Assembly: GCA_003344405.1 (NCBI GenBank)
Contig: NOWV01000081.1
Coordinates: forward strand, 124,001 to 188,000
Direction: 5' to 3'
Origin: Trichoplax sp. H2
Lineage: Eukaryota > Placozoa > Uniplacotomia > Trichoplacea
DNA: 64,000 bases
Of this stretch, positions 23,101 through 37,430 are shown one piece after another. The notes under the pieces were generated by a model, which was given only the letters and a program-made list of their open reading frames with translations, made no database searches and was not told the DNA's origin. Both the position numbers and the translations under genes were made by a program. How positions within the stretch are numbered: position 1 is the stretch's first letter; each line of letters begins with the position of its first letter.

Positions 23101-26100
23101 ATAATTACAAGCAAATTCTTGGCTAGCTATGATGCCTCTTGCATTTATATTAGTAAAATTAATAATTGCAATAAATAGATCATGTGTTTAGTCCCGATTA
23201 GTTTACGACAAATCTTCTATTTATTTTGTTCTTGATAGTATCCGGTATAATGAAATTTTCCACTAATAGTTATTTCATTCGATTATCCTGCCACACGGCT
23301 ATTTTTGCTACTTGTTACAAGTAGCAATAGTTATACTCATATCATAGATGTTACTTGCAATTTTAATTGCAATAAGATAGTGTATAAAAGAGCTTGCCAA
23401 AGATATAATATTTGCATCGTCCATTGCATAAAATACGTAGAAATGCCGAATTAATAACCGTGATATCAAAAGTTATACGCCGCTAATGTGCGCTGTTTGG
23501 AAAGGCAATGTTGAGAGTACGAGACTATTATTGGTTAAAATGGCTTCGATTGACTACAGAGACGCAAATCGTAAAACTTGCGTTCACATAGCGGCGGAAA
23601 ATAATAGCTGTGAGACCTTGGAGATTCTAATGGAGGTAAAATCAAACCCCTATACATAAATTCAATATTATGCAATAATCAAATAATTAAATTGTGTTTA
23701 ATATTATAGTACGACGGGATGAAGTTACTCAATTCTAGGGATAACGCTCAAAGAACGCCATTGTTTTACGCATCTATGAATGGTTATTATAAGGTAAGTA
23801 AGGACCATAGTATTGATTACTACATCATGCAATCTTATGATGTGATAATGAACATCATAATGGTTTTACATAAATTGATAGATGGCAAAGAAACTTCTAG
23901 GCTATGGTGCTATCGTTGATCACTTAGATGAATTAGGTTATTCACCATTACATTGGACGGCTGAAAATGGCCATTTAACTTGCTTAAAACTGTTAGCGGC
24001 AGCAGCTCCATCCATCATCAATACCGGAAACCTTGAAGGCAGGAATCCACTTCACTTGGCTGTGATCAACAATCATTATGAAGTAGTTCAATTTCTGATC
24101 AAGATGGGTATTGATTTGGATAGCAGGTGATTCATTTGCTAAATCTAAACTATCAGCCTCATTTGTTGATAGTAACAGGGATGAAATAGTTAGCCTGTGT
24201 AGTAATGAAAAGAACTAATTATTAGTACTACCACCTGTATTACAGTGATGAAAATGGTCGTGTTGCTCTATCCTATGCTGCCAGTCAAGGTCTCTGTGCA
24301 ATTATGGAAATAATTCTTGAAAATGATGCAGAAATTGATTCTTGCGATAAGGAAGGGGTAGTGTTTACCATACAAGATAAAATATATTTTACACAATTTT
24401 AAGAGGATCTTTACGATGAAAATGTTATCCAAGAGACCAAGATCTAATAGTAAATGTCATGTTATTTATTAAATTAGAATACGCCGCTTCATCTTGCTAG
24501 TAGCTCGGGATATCAAATGCCAGTGAAACTGCTACTCTCATATGGTGCGGATGTTACTTGCAAAAATATTTACGATCAAACCTGTCTCGATCTGGCCATC
24601 GAGAATAATAGAGTCGATGTTGGTTTGTTATTTATTTCCAACAAAAGGTAAGAAAATATCTTCTATTTATGCTTTGATGTGATGGATTATGGATTGCTAG
24701 ATATAGATACAAGATACTAGGTACACCAAGTAGTCCGCGGATAGATCTTTTATACTTATAGTTACCAATATAAATAAAGTGGATGTCTTAATGTAACTAT
24801 CACACCTAACATAACTAATTTGAATTGATATAACAAGAGGTTCAAAAATTAAAAGACGTACCGTAATTAGTCCATAGATTATCGCGTAGTCTTTATCATA
24901 ATTATTTATCTTCATATCTAGTCTATAGACTGAATAGAGTGTAATTATCAGTAAAATAATATAGAAATTTTTGCATATTAAAGTTTATAGATTCAAATAT
25001 AATGTAGTGCATTAATTGATAGATATTTAAATAACTGATTATTACGTATTTTCTATTATTTGATCAGCATGCAATATAATGGCATATAACCAAATATAAA
25101 TTAATTTTACTGTTTTATGCAGATGGAGAACATTCTTGGAAAATACTGAGAGAAATACTTTACCAGTAAAACGAATGATCGAAAATGCTCCTCAACTGGC
25201 TGAGGTACGGTAATTTATAATGAAACATCTTAAATAGTGTAGGTACTGTACATACTGTCATGCCAATTAACTAAAATTTGGTGAAGTTTTAAATAGCAAT
25301 GATGTTGTTGTGAAAGTGTTGTAAAGACTAATCTTTGGATTTAATGCCTTTTAGGCTGTTTTTGATAGATGTACAGAATTTTCCAAGCATCAGCCAACTG
25401 ATTTCAATTTTAATGTACGGTTAAAATGATGTACTTGGATTGTTGGTATAAAATTTTGTGTGTCGAACGAGAGGAGTAATTTAAAAATACATTTAAAGTT
25501 GCTACACTATTTGGTATTAAAGATGGCAATATAAGATTCAAGCTGTGAATAAATGTTGAATGACTATGATTACTGAATTACTGACTAATTAACCATTAAT
25601 CGTAAACTAGAAATTTTGATAAGATGGCAAATTTATAATTTTACTATACTATCATGCAAAAATATTACTTAACTGTTAATATAATTCGATGTCATAGATT
25701 ACGTATAATTTTCAATATATTGAACCTAATCCGAACAAAAAATTCGACTCTGATACTCAAGAACTATTTGAGCCGTTAAAGGTATGAAATTGATTTATCT
25801 ATCGAAGAAATTGTTAATCAACATTTTAACTAATGAAAAATATCGTTTTAAGACAGTGATGAAATGAATTATCCTGTCTTAACTATATCATATTGTTTTA
25901 CTCATATTTCTCATACAGACATGTTTACTTCAGTTCTTAATTGATATTATGATTTCTTTATCCCGATATTGATGCTATTACTGTGAAACTTTTTCAATTT
26001 CAAGTTAATGGTAGAGAATAACCGAGTAAGATTGCTCCAACATCCTCTAATTCAAACTTACTTAACAAGGAAATGGTGCGTTTAAATTAATATCGAAGAA

Positions 26101-29100
26101 TTTACAACTGTTTTTTTGGATCAATATTTTACGTTTTCATTCTTGAAGTACTAAAATAGCTATATAAATCCTTTAATTATGCATGAGACCATTGCTCTTA
26201 AACAAAGCCAACTTATAGCCTAATAGTATTAAATAGCTATAATATATTATGTTATGATTAACCGATATGAAACGAGAATCTCCATTGCAAGCTAGTAATA
26301 CTCCTATGGCCATAATTTGTATATTGTTCAATGAAATTTTGGATATATTTGATGAATTAATAACATCATTAATAAAAATAATGAACTTATCTTTATTAAC
26401 AGCTCTTTTTGTCCCTATAAAGGAACTCCGGGGCTCAATATGTTTTCCTTTTAAATGTAGCAGTCTATCTGCAATTTGTTATTATGCTAACGCTATATAT
26501 CACTGGCTTACCGCGTATAGCATTTCATAACATAAGATGCAATGGCACTATTCAAAACGTATCATCGAATGTCTCAACACCCAACCAGGTAGGCCTCAAC
26601 ACTTTCAGACTACGTATATTTTAAAGTATTTTTAGGAAATTTATTTATTACTATTTATAAAGTAATATTTCTATATAACACATTGCCTTCTTGAACACAG
26701 TAGCAGCTATTTTATAAATTCAATTTATTTTATTAGAAAATTATAGTAATGGTATGAATGTTTAATATAATTTCGAAGTAGATCGGTTTTTAAAATTTCT
26801 TTCTGTCTCTACAGATTAAACTAGATCCTTATTTGTCTGCTTATCAAATTTTCGTATTTGTTATGACTTGTATTTGCATGGGCAAAGAATGCTTTCAAAT
26901 GCACCATAAAGTATGTATTTGTATATTGTATACTTTATATTTCAAATCAGGCTACTGAATGTTAGAAATTAAACTAATCTGAATATCTGTATATAGTTTT
27001 CTTTAGAGCTAGCATTTATAAAGTAATCCAGTGATATTATGTAGTTTACCTTATATGATGTTAAGATAATCCTACTTCAACAACTGCATTTCGAGAATAA
27101 GTTGCACGCCTAGAAATAACTGTTCAAAAGCATATTTCATAATCTTGTACATTATTTTGGGCTCGGAATTAACTTTCAATCTACATGCATTTGTTAATAA
27201 TTTGTTAATTAATCTTTGAAATTAGTAAAGAAACAATCGATACAGAGCAATATAAGCTATTCCAGCGTTATTTTTTCGTATGTTATCTTCTACCTCTGAT
27301 ATTAGAAGTTTTCGTAATTATTCCAGTTAGTTATAAGTAAATTGAAAGACATCTGAATGGTACAAGACATTTTAAAATATTTTTACATGAAGTTTTATAG
27401 ATATGTAAAGCTTCTTTTGAAATTTAATTAGTTATATCTTAGCAACAGAGAGATAATAAATCTTTCTAGAATACGGTATTGTTATTAATGATGATACCCA
27501 TAAGAATATTTACCCTGATAGAAATGACAATATTGCATAACTAGGACAAAATCGTGTTATTGTAACAGCATAACCGCATATTAATGACTGATAGAATGGG
27601 ATTAGAAAGTGCTATAAGAAACTTAAAAGTTCTCGCTGTAACCATTTACATTACTGAGTACCCAAGAGAACATCTTAGATCACCATTTAAGGCTTTCTTA
27701 TTAAAAGCTGTATCTATCAATTTTCATTCTAGGGTTTATCGTATTTTAGCGAAATAAGTAATTTTTTGGAATGGGCCCTTTACTTATCTACATTATACTT
27801 TATGCTGCCTTTATATTACGTACCTCTATGCCTTCAAATTGAAATGGGGGCAGTGGCAATATTTTTTGCATGGTTTGATTTAATTATTTACTTGCAAAGG
27901 TAAATTTGTCAGTATAGAGATTTTAATTGTATAATTAACCGCAAATTGTTGGATTATTGTTACTTAATCAATATACCTACAAGTAATTGATTCATCTCTT
28001 CGTACTTGAATTTCTTAGAATGAAATTAGGAAATATTGGTCTTTATGTCATCATGTTCAACTCAGTATTTGTTACAGTCCTGAAGGTTCTACCTCTCTTT
28101 ATATTCTTTGTAACCGCTTTTGGCTTGGCATTTTACATCTTATTACACAAAAATGTTAGTCTGAGAAATAAGTAAATATAATTAAAATATTTTATAAATT
28201 GAAATTGATTGAAAATAGACCTTCAAGATGCCATCACGATAGCAGCAATAAAATAATTAACGTAATTTTACTTTTGATTTATTTCCCTATCATCACTTAA
28301 AACAAGTTGAGGAATAATTTCGATAAAAGTTAGATCATTTAACGTTTGCTAGCTGAGTTAGTTTTATCTACTACCACTATTGTTATTTTTTAATGATTTT
28401 GTCATGATTTTATAATCTTCTTAGGAACCCTTCAGCGAAGGCCACTTATCTATTATCAAAATGGTTTATATGACCCTTGGAGAATTTGATTTTGCTAATG
28501 TATTCTTGGATAGCCAGCATAAAGTCAATTTTGGAGTTTTAGCCGTCTTGCTTTGCGTTATAATGTGTTTTATAATGAACATAACCCTTATGAACCTGCT
28601 GGTATGATGGAAACATTATATGACCTTAGCATGCTGATAATTAAAATTGCCTTTGTTTCTAAGCTAGATTTTAAAGTTGTAGGTGTACTGTATACTACTT
28701 ATACAGTACAGTGTAGCAAACGAGATAATAACTTGATAAAGGTTGCTCTTATTGTAATTTGTGTAAAAATTAAATTGGTAGATCGGTTTAGCTGTTGGAG
28801 ACATTGACCAAGTAAGACAAAATGCAAACATGCAAAGACTTGCGGAAACTGTTCAGTTTTTAACTGATACCGAGAATTCGATACCAAAGTGGTTAAGAAA
28901 ACGCCGGTACTATAAACAGATTGTAATATATCCGAACAGGAATACAACTATCTTATCAAGGGTAAGCTTATAACCACTATAAATCGTTGTGCATCTCCAG
29001 ATTGTTACATAATTGAATGAAAATCATATACTGAACTATAAAAATTTTTTCCGTACAGTTTATCTCTTACTTTAAAAGCAAAGAACTAAAACGAGACAAT

Positions 29101-29790
29101 CCATCCGAATTAGCTGCTAACAATCTCACCTTCATGAAGCAATCTATTGCCACACATAGAGAGGCGTAAGTCTACTGATCACTTAAGCATCTACAGTACG
29201 GGTACTAAGTTTGCAAGCTTGGTCTACCGAAGTTAATAATTTTTATTAATGTTAATATTGCTTTAGTTGTAACTTTTGAGCTGTACAACATCTTTACAGT
29301 TAGCTGGTGATCAATACATTTGTATAATAGCAACGCCTAATACTAATCTAGAAATTAAACTATGCCTGACAATCAATATTATCGTAAGCTGTGATTTGCT
29401 ATACGAAAATTCTTTTTCCACATTCTCTAAAACTTGCCTTAGGTAGACTATCTATGGTTGCACCTATCTCTAACATAATCTGTAGATTTTCGTTTGACTT
29501 TTCTGATATGCTACACAGATACAGTTTTTAGATTATTTGCACCTGATTCTATTAGTTATGAATACCTAGGAGAGATCATACCATAAGATTTCTTGTTTCC
29601 AATATTGAGCAATCTGTAAATCTTAAAATTTTTTAGCATTCAAGCAATGGCTAGCCAATTACAACATGTCACCGAAGTTTTACGGGTTGTTTCCGCTAAA
29701 GCTGATCTTCCTCATGAGCGTGAAGATGAAAATCAATCAGAATCGCAATCTAGTATCATGCAAATGGAAGCTGAATCATCATCGTCGTGA
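20142..29790 (+). CDS. TRPA: TRPA-type ankyrin-repeat cation channel
   Basis: Complete 25-exon gene, 3,417 nt, 1,138 residues, close to the usual TRPA1 length. Exons: 20142-20369, 20582-20753, 21074-21252, 21515-21637, 21769-21877, 22002-22099, 22302-22349, 22872-23045, 23441-23635, 23710-23793, 23882-24126, 24246-24357, 24478-24647, 25123-25204, 25355-25414, 25698-25781, 26005-26075, 26423-26588, 26815-26910, 27733-27899, 28019-28154, 28425-28601, 28782-28961, 29059-29165, 29637-29790. Layout: basic N-terminus, long ankyrin array, linker with AVFDRC and LMVENNRVRLLQHP, six membrane helices, pore LGEFDF, then NLLIGLAVGDI and a short coiled tail. Family role: non-selective cation channel for chemical, thermal or mechanical sensing at the plasma membrane; ligand unknown. 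The start is the first in-frame ATG of the first exon, preceded by an A-rich context. TRPA subfamily assignment rests on the linker and post-S6 motifs. Confidence 0.9.
20582..24647 (+). other. TRPA ankyrin-repeat array
   Basis: Exons 2-13 (about residues 77-646) form a long series of ankyrin repeats. TPLH-type turns are visible as WTPLHYAAKNGH, LTPLHLAAKYGS, TTPLHQAVLHGK, STPLHVAANKGN, NTPLHLAVQSG, SPLHIAALYGY, TPLHKAALFNR, YTPLMCAVWKGN, TPLFYASMNGY, YSPLHWTAENGH, NPLHLAVINNH and NTPLHLASSSGY, with further weaker repeats between. About 15-17 repeats fit the length, as in TRPA1. Many exon edges cut inside repeats, unlike the one-domain-per-exon receptors alongside. Confidence 0.85.
26423..28961 (+). 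other. TRPA channel domain S1-S6 and post-S6 helix
   Basis: S1 is in exon 26423-26588 (FLLNVAVYLQFVIMLTLYI), followed by an N-glycosylation-rich S1-S2 loop (NGT, NVS, NVS). S2 is in 26815-26910 (IFVFVMTCICMGKECFQ). S3-S4 are in 27733-27899 (LEWALYLSTLYF, LGAVAIFFAWFDLIIYLQR). S5 is in 28019-28154 (LFIFFVTAFGLAFYILL). The pore helix, filter (TLGEFDF) and S6 are in 28425-28601. NLLIGLAVGDI spans the junction with 28782-28961 and fixes that acceptor at 28781/28782. The 822-nt intron before S3 is among the longest in the gene and shows no extra exon. Confidence 0.9.
28684..28710. repeat. Perfect inverted repeat in TRPA intron
   Basis: TGTACTGTATA (28684-28694) and TATACAGTACA (28700-28710) are exact reverse complements separated by 5 nt. 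It lies in the 180-nt intron between the S6 exon and the post-S6 exon. It could form a hairpin in the pre-mRNA. Function unknown. Confidence 0.6.
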
Positions 29791-32700
29791 AAATCGTAAT
29801 ATTAGTTTGATGATAATTTCTACTTGTGTTAGTGTTATATTCCGAGAGAAATAATTCGTTACAATATTAGACTTTTCATGCGGTAGCTTCAAGTACAGAC
29901 TTGATGCAAATAGCGCTACTATGCTATCTAAAAGAGTAAGATTCTTCTACAGTTGCTTTACATATTTATTTTCCAAAATGATGTGGTCACCTAATTTAAA
30001 GAGAAATCTATACAATCTTCCGATGGTAGTAAAGTCGCTCATAGGGCATGATGTGTTGGAAAACGGTAGAGATAAAAATTAATTTAATAGTAATAAGTAT
30101 TTTAAAATCATAGGTGCAATATATAGCTATTACAACACACAGCACTTGGGTATTTTTAAAATAGATATATGATTACTGTAGCCTTACAATTGATTTAACA
30201 GATGTCCTTATTTTATGTCAAAGGTGCAATAATTGCCATTATAATGCAACACTTACGTATTAGTTGGAATAGAAGTGGAGTTATTGCAACTCTACAATTA
30301 AAACTCATTTATTACACTCACATTCTTTACAATCTGAACTCTGTAAGATGTTACACAATTTTATTTGTGTGAAATATTGAATAATTTCAATGTACTGCCA
30401 ATAAATAAGAAGTTTTGATCGTATCAACGACTATATTATTACTCTTTTCCAAAGTTAGTATTTAAAAAAATAAAGCTAAATGTCTCTAACCTGTGCAGTC
30501 GCACAAATTTTACCATTAAGATCCATATTTAAAATAAATGCTAATCTATCCACTACTCCAATCGTACTGATCATTGCCAATAATACAGCATGCAATAACA
30601 TGAAAGTGACAGTTGATGAACTTTGACCCTATCGTATTGGTGATCATGAAGCAAGAAAATCATCTAAGCTCTTACTATGCTTCCATTCCACCTCCATTTT
30701 TAACTTATCGTGATGACTCAGTAATAAAATTTTTTTGTATAATGTACGCTGAAAGTATTGCAAATATTAAATCATTGCAACTGAGATCAAGCTATGCTGT
30801 TAAATGACATTAAAGTTGTTTATGTTTATTAATTACTTGCCAGAGGAAGTCAACATCATCATAAAATTATACTACACTGACATTAGCCAATCCATGTTTG
30901 GCTGCTCCGTATTGTAGTACTGTACGATGGGTACAATAACAAGTATTAACATAGATACGCATTCATATTGCACTACATTACGAAGAACATTGAAAAACAT
31001 TACTGTGAAATTTTTAACTACTTTTCAAGGTACTTTTACATTACTGCCTAACCCTTGATCCAGATCTTAAAAATTAAATTTCTTGCTAAAGGTATCATGT
31101 TATCATTGAGCAAAATCTCGGAGTTCATAATCATGCTAGAATCCGAAGTAAACGAGCTTTGTAAACCTTCTTAGAACTAATAAAGTCGGCGCTGAGCTTG
31201 ATTACTTTTTGAAAAAGGTAATACTGTACATTGTTGTAATTCCAAATATTTAAAAAATAATAAAACAATGGAAATTAAAATATTTTTCCGATAGCAAGCA
31301 AAATTGATAAAGTACCGACGCAACATGTGATTTACATTACATAAATTACATTTGCAATGCTATAAATATGATCATGGCAAACAATTGACATGGTTGTTTT
31401 GATGAACACGAATTAAGTGCTATACGAGATATTTAATGTTAATCTAAGGCGTAAGGGTATGCTAGAGGAATTTAGGTTGGTGCTTTTACTTGTTATTTAT
31501 TATTAGTACTAAATCTTAAAGAGAAATTTTAATAGGAGATACTGCGAGCCTTCCTATTGATGGCTTATGCCATACAGTCCTCTATGCTTTAAAACTGAAG
31601 CTGATTGAAGATTTTACTAGGCGCCATAACAGTCATGGTTGATACTTGTTGACCCTAGTGAACGATCAATCATGATAATAAATTAGCATCTTGGGCGGAT
31701 GCTGATTTATAAATATTTACCGTTATACGTTTATCCAAATATCGGAAAACATATTAGGACCGCACTAAATTCTGTCTACAAGCAATTTTGCATTTACTAC
31801 ATACCTTTGTTGAACGACTATAAGTTGGTTACAACTACCGTATTTGATATAATCAACAAATAAACGTATGGTGTAGCAATAGGAATCCTCCCTTAAATTA
31901 TTTTCAATTGTACTACTCGTGCTTCGTTGTCACTGTACGTACAGTAATAATGGCCTATTCTATTTGCAATAAGCATTGCAGCATTTAACAACAATTAGCT
32001 TCTCCTAGATTTGATTTATAATGATACCAATTCTTATGCTTGTTGCCCGAATTTTTTGACAATGACTGTAAACAATGATTAAAACAGCTATAAAATCGTA
32101 GTATGTCCAATAACTACAAACTAAATAGTACTTTAAGCTCGCCACAATGAAATAGTAAGACCATTATAATAATGAGTACGTATTATGTAGTTTTGGCCTT
32201 TTACGTGTGCTATGCCTGCTAAATAATCGATAAATGATCTTACATTAAGCATTCCAGGTGCATTTGGTATCTTCCCTGTTGCTTTAAATTCATACTTATA
32301 AATGTTGTGCAACTATGTGATTGGAATCTTTATACTATGATTGTTAAAAATGATAATGTATTAGATTATGTAACGATCAACTTGGAGGGTTTAAATCTTA
32401 GTTAATCTTACTTATTAGTAGTTTAAATATATCAGTTGTCTGCTATTATTCAATACTTTAGCTACTCATTAAATAAATGCAAATTTCTGCTATCTATATT
32501 TAGCTTTTATGCTTATACATGCTTTGCAGCGTGCTAATCACATGATTGTAATATTGCTAGCCTAAAGTTTATTCTTTACAAACTCTGCACTGTACAGTAC
32601 AGTGTTCATCGAAAATCAAAGATTATTATAGTACTGCCTTACAAATTCTACTCTTAAAATTAGCAGTTTTAGTTAAGATGATTAAGTCATTAAAAAATGG

Positions 32701-35700
32701 ATTACACATTTAATATAACGGGCCGATCTGTATCAGAACTTTTCTTCTCCCGAATTGCTACGAGGCTTTGTTTGCAAAGCTAATTAACCAGATAGGTAAT
32801 AGGTTTAATTTGGGGAATGCTAGCTATCCTTTGGTTCTGTCTCACATACATATTTTTTCTTGGAATGAATTACGGTAACAAATATATCTTAACATTATCG
32901 TATACAGGATGGCGGATTATCTACATTTAAGCAAGGCGTCTACATTCCCTTCTAACATTTTCGATAATTAATAATATTATGCTTAGAAATTTTACTAGAT
33001 CATTTACTTTAATTGGATATGTATCATCGCCGACTTTAAGTATAAATTGTCAAGGTGTTACATCATTAATATAACAGCACTCACTTTTTTATTCGTAGTC
33101 TTTGCAATTCAGATATACGATATAGCACAATATATCATTTGTGTAATTCACATGAATGTTGCTGTAATGATTAGATTAATTTACTATAATTTGTAAAATC
33201 AGAATTTATATCAATAATAGACTTGTAAGTGTAGCATAGAGATTTATCATCTACGATAACTAGTACCATTGAATAACTCTAGTAGTGTTTCATATTTCCG
33301 CAACAAAGTTAGGGACATTAACTAATATCTTCTCGCATCTTAATTATCGAAGTGTATAGAAGGACAATCTTTCAGCTCTACTGCAACACAATTTATAGTT
33401 ACAAGTTTCTAGAATGGCTAAAGAGGACTGACAGTATTACGTAACTAAGTAATTTCGTATCATATTACGGTTGATTCTTACGCATCAAATTGCTATATCA
33501 AAAGTCCTAAGTTTGCTGAATTTTATATCATTATATTATAAGGTATAGTTTATTATAGAATGAACTCTACATGCCGCAGCATAGTAGAAAACTACCACAA
33601 ATTCTTAATGACGATGTCGTTTTTAAAAACCCATCAGAACTGCCCTAAATCAAAATGCAGTAATGATGCTTAAATACAGAATTATTAATATGAAGACATT
33701 TATAAGTTTTCATGATAGCTGGAAAAACTGTAAGAAATTTTTACGCGTTGTTACATCTGCATTTCTGTTCTTGCTACGGAAGAAGGAAGTATTTTTCACA
33801 CCATACAATATTGTGTTCTATCAAAGTTATATACCGGTACCTTATGCCATGGAATAAAACATTGCTTTGCATTACGAATTGTATAATAAAATTGTTTTAG
33901 AGGATTGAAATTTTGGAGCTATTGCATTAATTGTAGAGGATTGCATCTCTTAACAAACGATTCGAACATGTCGTGTGCTATTTATTAACATCAAAAGATG
34001 TCAAATCATGATTGCATCGATGCATGAGATACTATCAAGGAGTTGAATAAACGTGTCTTTCAACTAGGGTATTACAATGCAATACATATGTAGACATTAT
34101 TAACAAATTAAATAATGTCTGACAACCCGATCAATATTGTCCATTGGAGTAACATTCTAGACAAACCCTGTCTGTACATCCTTAATAGTTTTATGATAGT
34201 ACGCTGTTAAGTATTGTACAGTATAACATTGAGGGTAAGACCAACTATTTTCTACTATCATTACTATTAGACTACGTGACGAAAGTACGTAATTTAAAAG
34301 CACAATATGAGCAAAGGGCATAGGGCAAAGATCAATTACGACGTCACATGAAAACGAAGCAACACTTCCATGTTTAATATTAGGTTGCCCGCTCATACAA
34401 TTATATTATGATCGTTACGTCCTTGGTCAATAAAATTTATATATTATTACGCGGAAACACCACCATGTAAACATAACTTTTACAATTATCATGCAACATA
34501 ATGCTCTTATTCACGAATTTTCTCGTAAATCTATATCGTGATACCTTTTTATCCTTGATATTAGTTGCTATTCTAAATAATTGCTGTTTATTTCGGTCAC
34601 GATTGTAATTAAAAGTCTATAATATAATGCATGCGTATCATAAAGTAAACATCAATTCTTATTTTAATTATGAGATCGATAACTCTTATGAAATATTCAT
34701 ATTGTAGCCAAGATGACTAGCATTAGTAAAATAGATTACTCATCAAGTGCCTTTAGTACTTATTGTTATTGATATAATGGTACCCGGTACATATTGAAAT
34801 TATGTTTTAAGGTTTCATGTCTAAGTGGCTGAAATCTTCGCTTAAGTTCAGAAATCATTAATGGCTGATAGCTTCAATCTGTAAAATGATAAATGATAAA
34901 ATTAATAGATGCTTGCTACGTCACCCGATAGGGAAAATTATAACGTTGAATTAAAATAAAAGAGTAAATTAGTTGTAGATGACTATTGCTATGATATAAT
35001 CCAGTCATTTAAGCAATAAAAGGACTGAAATACTTAAAATAACTTTTTCTTCAAATGAAAGACGCAACGTAAAGATGGAAGTCAATCGCTAACGATACGA
35101 AGAATGATTTTCATACTGGTTGATTTTGCAGATCTAATTGGAATAATTGAATAAAGAGTACATTCAATATGTTTGCTCTCGATTACTTTCTAAGCTATTA
35201 TTGATGCGTAATATTACCGTTTCATGTTATTAAATAATAATAATATTAAGGTTGAGATTGTTTAAGCAAGATTCAAAGTTATGGAGAAAGTTTCTGCTGT
35301 CATCATTTACTTCGGTACCGTTTAGTTCGATAGCCTTACCGGTTATCTATAACAATTTATGTGAATCTGTTAAGATGCTGTATATTCTACAGTATTTATT
35401 ATTATTAATAAGTTTGATTGAACAAACAGTCTGGTATACCTAATCTGAGGAATATCGATGTGTTGACGGTATAATGAATACGAGTAAAAACTACATTCAA
35501 ATTAATTATATTAACTATGTATTATAAATATGCTGTAGTATGCATTGAATTACATCAATTATTTTTTATTATAGTTAAAATATATTGTCATTAGCATCAA
35601 ACTTTAATATTAATACCGATATTTAAACTTAAATGACGTTCAAAGAGTAAGCATGCCTAATAACTTTTTTATAAAACACTTGTAAAAATTCGTAAATATG

Positions 35701-36655
35701 CGTTTAATTGAAATTGATCAAAAAGAAACATCTCAGCTAGAATTATTTTATTGCCGTAAAGTATAGAAGGAGGAGTAAAAATAACAATTTATTTACCAAA
35801 ACAAAATATAGAATTTATAACAATAAAAAGGAAAAACCCTACAATCTTGACGTTCTTAACGATGAATTAAAATTACAATGATGATTAAGCTATAATTAAA
35901 ATCCCTATTTCTCAATCTTCTTTATCGACTAGCCTTCAACACAAAAGTACAATTAAATATGTAGCTTGTCACTAGTGTCTTCGCAAAAAATTTCTCGACA
36001 TTATCATCATTGTTGTTGGTAAGCAACACGTGGGATCAACAATTATTCTAAAGTATCAATGATAGCATATTCTTAATTATCCAACAATAAAGAAAGTAAA
36101 TGCACGCCCTGCCCTGGGGGTAAAGGTCGCTAATTAGGTTGCGATGTATTAGCTAAATTTTCTGCCTAATTACTTATCAAATCAAATATGAGAAGCATTG
36201 CTTTCTATATTGCAGCTGATATTTGAGAGCGTCTAGTGATCGCAACGTATCATGAAAAGTTAGGGTGTAGATAGATACTGTGAAAACTAGTAAGCCCTTT
36301 CGTAATAACGCATTCTAAATTGACCAAGCTAAACTAGGAAAATATAGATTTTAAATAAAAGTGGGCTGAGGATATTTTAATTATTGCCGCAACTATCCTA
36401 CTTATTATTACTAGATAGTTGCTGTATCAATGGAATTATTGATAGTGTAACACTGTAGATAGGTACAACATACATATGTCTTACCTTGTATGAAGCATGT
36501 TTACATATCGATTAATAATAGCTGCGTAGCTTATCATTAATTATAATTTATAATAGATTGTATAATATAACTAGATATCAGTTCGCCCTCATTAAGTTAT
36601 ACTAAAATTAGGTACTGAAGAGATATCAGGCTAAATCCAAATAGTTAATTTACCG
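29791..36655. other. Large spacer between TRPA gene and receptor gene 3
   Basis: About 6.9 kb with only scattered short ORFs (80 codons or fewer), none with recognisable motifs or exon-like splice context. No RNA gene, transposase or reverse transcriptase is visible. There is an imperfect palindrome around 32588-32604 built from the ACTGTACAGTA motif, which recurs in the window's non-coding DNA. The right end should hold the promoter of receptor gene 3. Confidence 0.55.
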
Positions 36656-37430
36656 ATGCGGATCAAGATGAGGGTCGTAATGCTTCTGTTAAGCATCCTT
36701 TACGTTTCGCTTGTAAGTTTAGAAAAATTTTTCTCCTTTTCAACTTCAACTGTCTTCCAGTAACTGTTATCGTGCGACGTGAGATTCATTAGTTTATTTT
36801 CAGTTTATTAACTTAATATTGTAGTAATTTAAATTTAAATTTAAATCGAGAAAATTTTAGTCTGTTGCCTTGTTGTGATTGCGCTTATTTAGTAATATTA
36901 CGTAACTTACTACTACGTAATTTTGAACATTTTATTTTCTCTACGTAAGCCTTGTACTTTAGAATTAATAGTTGATTCTCCTCTATGGTACTGTAGGCAT
37001 AACTTTTTTTACTGCATCATACAATGAATTTTAAATATATCATCAGATGATGTTTGAAAAGATAATGTACTAAAGTTGATTTGTGTTGTATCATCTGGAA
37101 AGGATTATGGATTAATGTATTGCTTTGATGATTAGTTTAATTCATCAAATCAAATTTGATATCTACTTCAAATTTTATTATCTTAATGTTACCCTCAAGA
37201 AATTTTTTTATTGTTTCCTATCAATTTCTTAAAACACTTTTGATATTTGCGATGGCTTCTAAGTCATTGTTATGATCCTTTTTAATTCTTATAAGTGGAC
37301 CTGATGATGCAAGTGGTAAAAAATTAATTTTCAATTACCTAGCTGTAACCTGAACTTAAAAATGTTGCAATTTTTATCTTTCCATGACCATGGTCGATTC
37401 TATAGGCTACAGCGATTAGTACTCCACTAG
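36656..37430 (+). other. Gene 3 signal peptide exons
   Basis: Exon 36656-36712 reads [19 protein letters not shown] and ends in phase 0 at GTAAGT. A 25-nt micro-exon at 37406-37430 (ATAISTPL, phase 0 to 1) fits between it and the first EGF exon (37607, phase 1). The join gives a basic start, a strong hydrophobic core and an ATA signal-peptidase site. An ATG at 36668 is an equally good start. The leader is strong; the micro-exon is inferred from phase and from the cleavage site it creates. Confidence 0.65.

Noticed and set aside
26267-26530. 87-codon plus-strand ORF with hydrophobic stretches in the TRPA gene
   Set aside because: Only 26423-26588, in another frame, continues the channel (S1 helix) with correct phases; this ORF is a shadow.
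30613-30807. 64-codon ORF in the large spacer
   Set aside because: No recognisable domain or flanking splice sites; treated as chance.
34157-34396. 79-codon minus-strand ORF in the large spacer
   Set aside because: No motif, no splice context and no codon pattern distinct from background; similar lengths occur by chance in this window.
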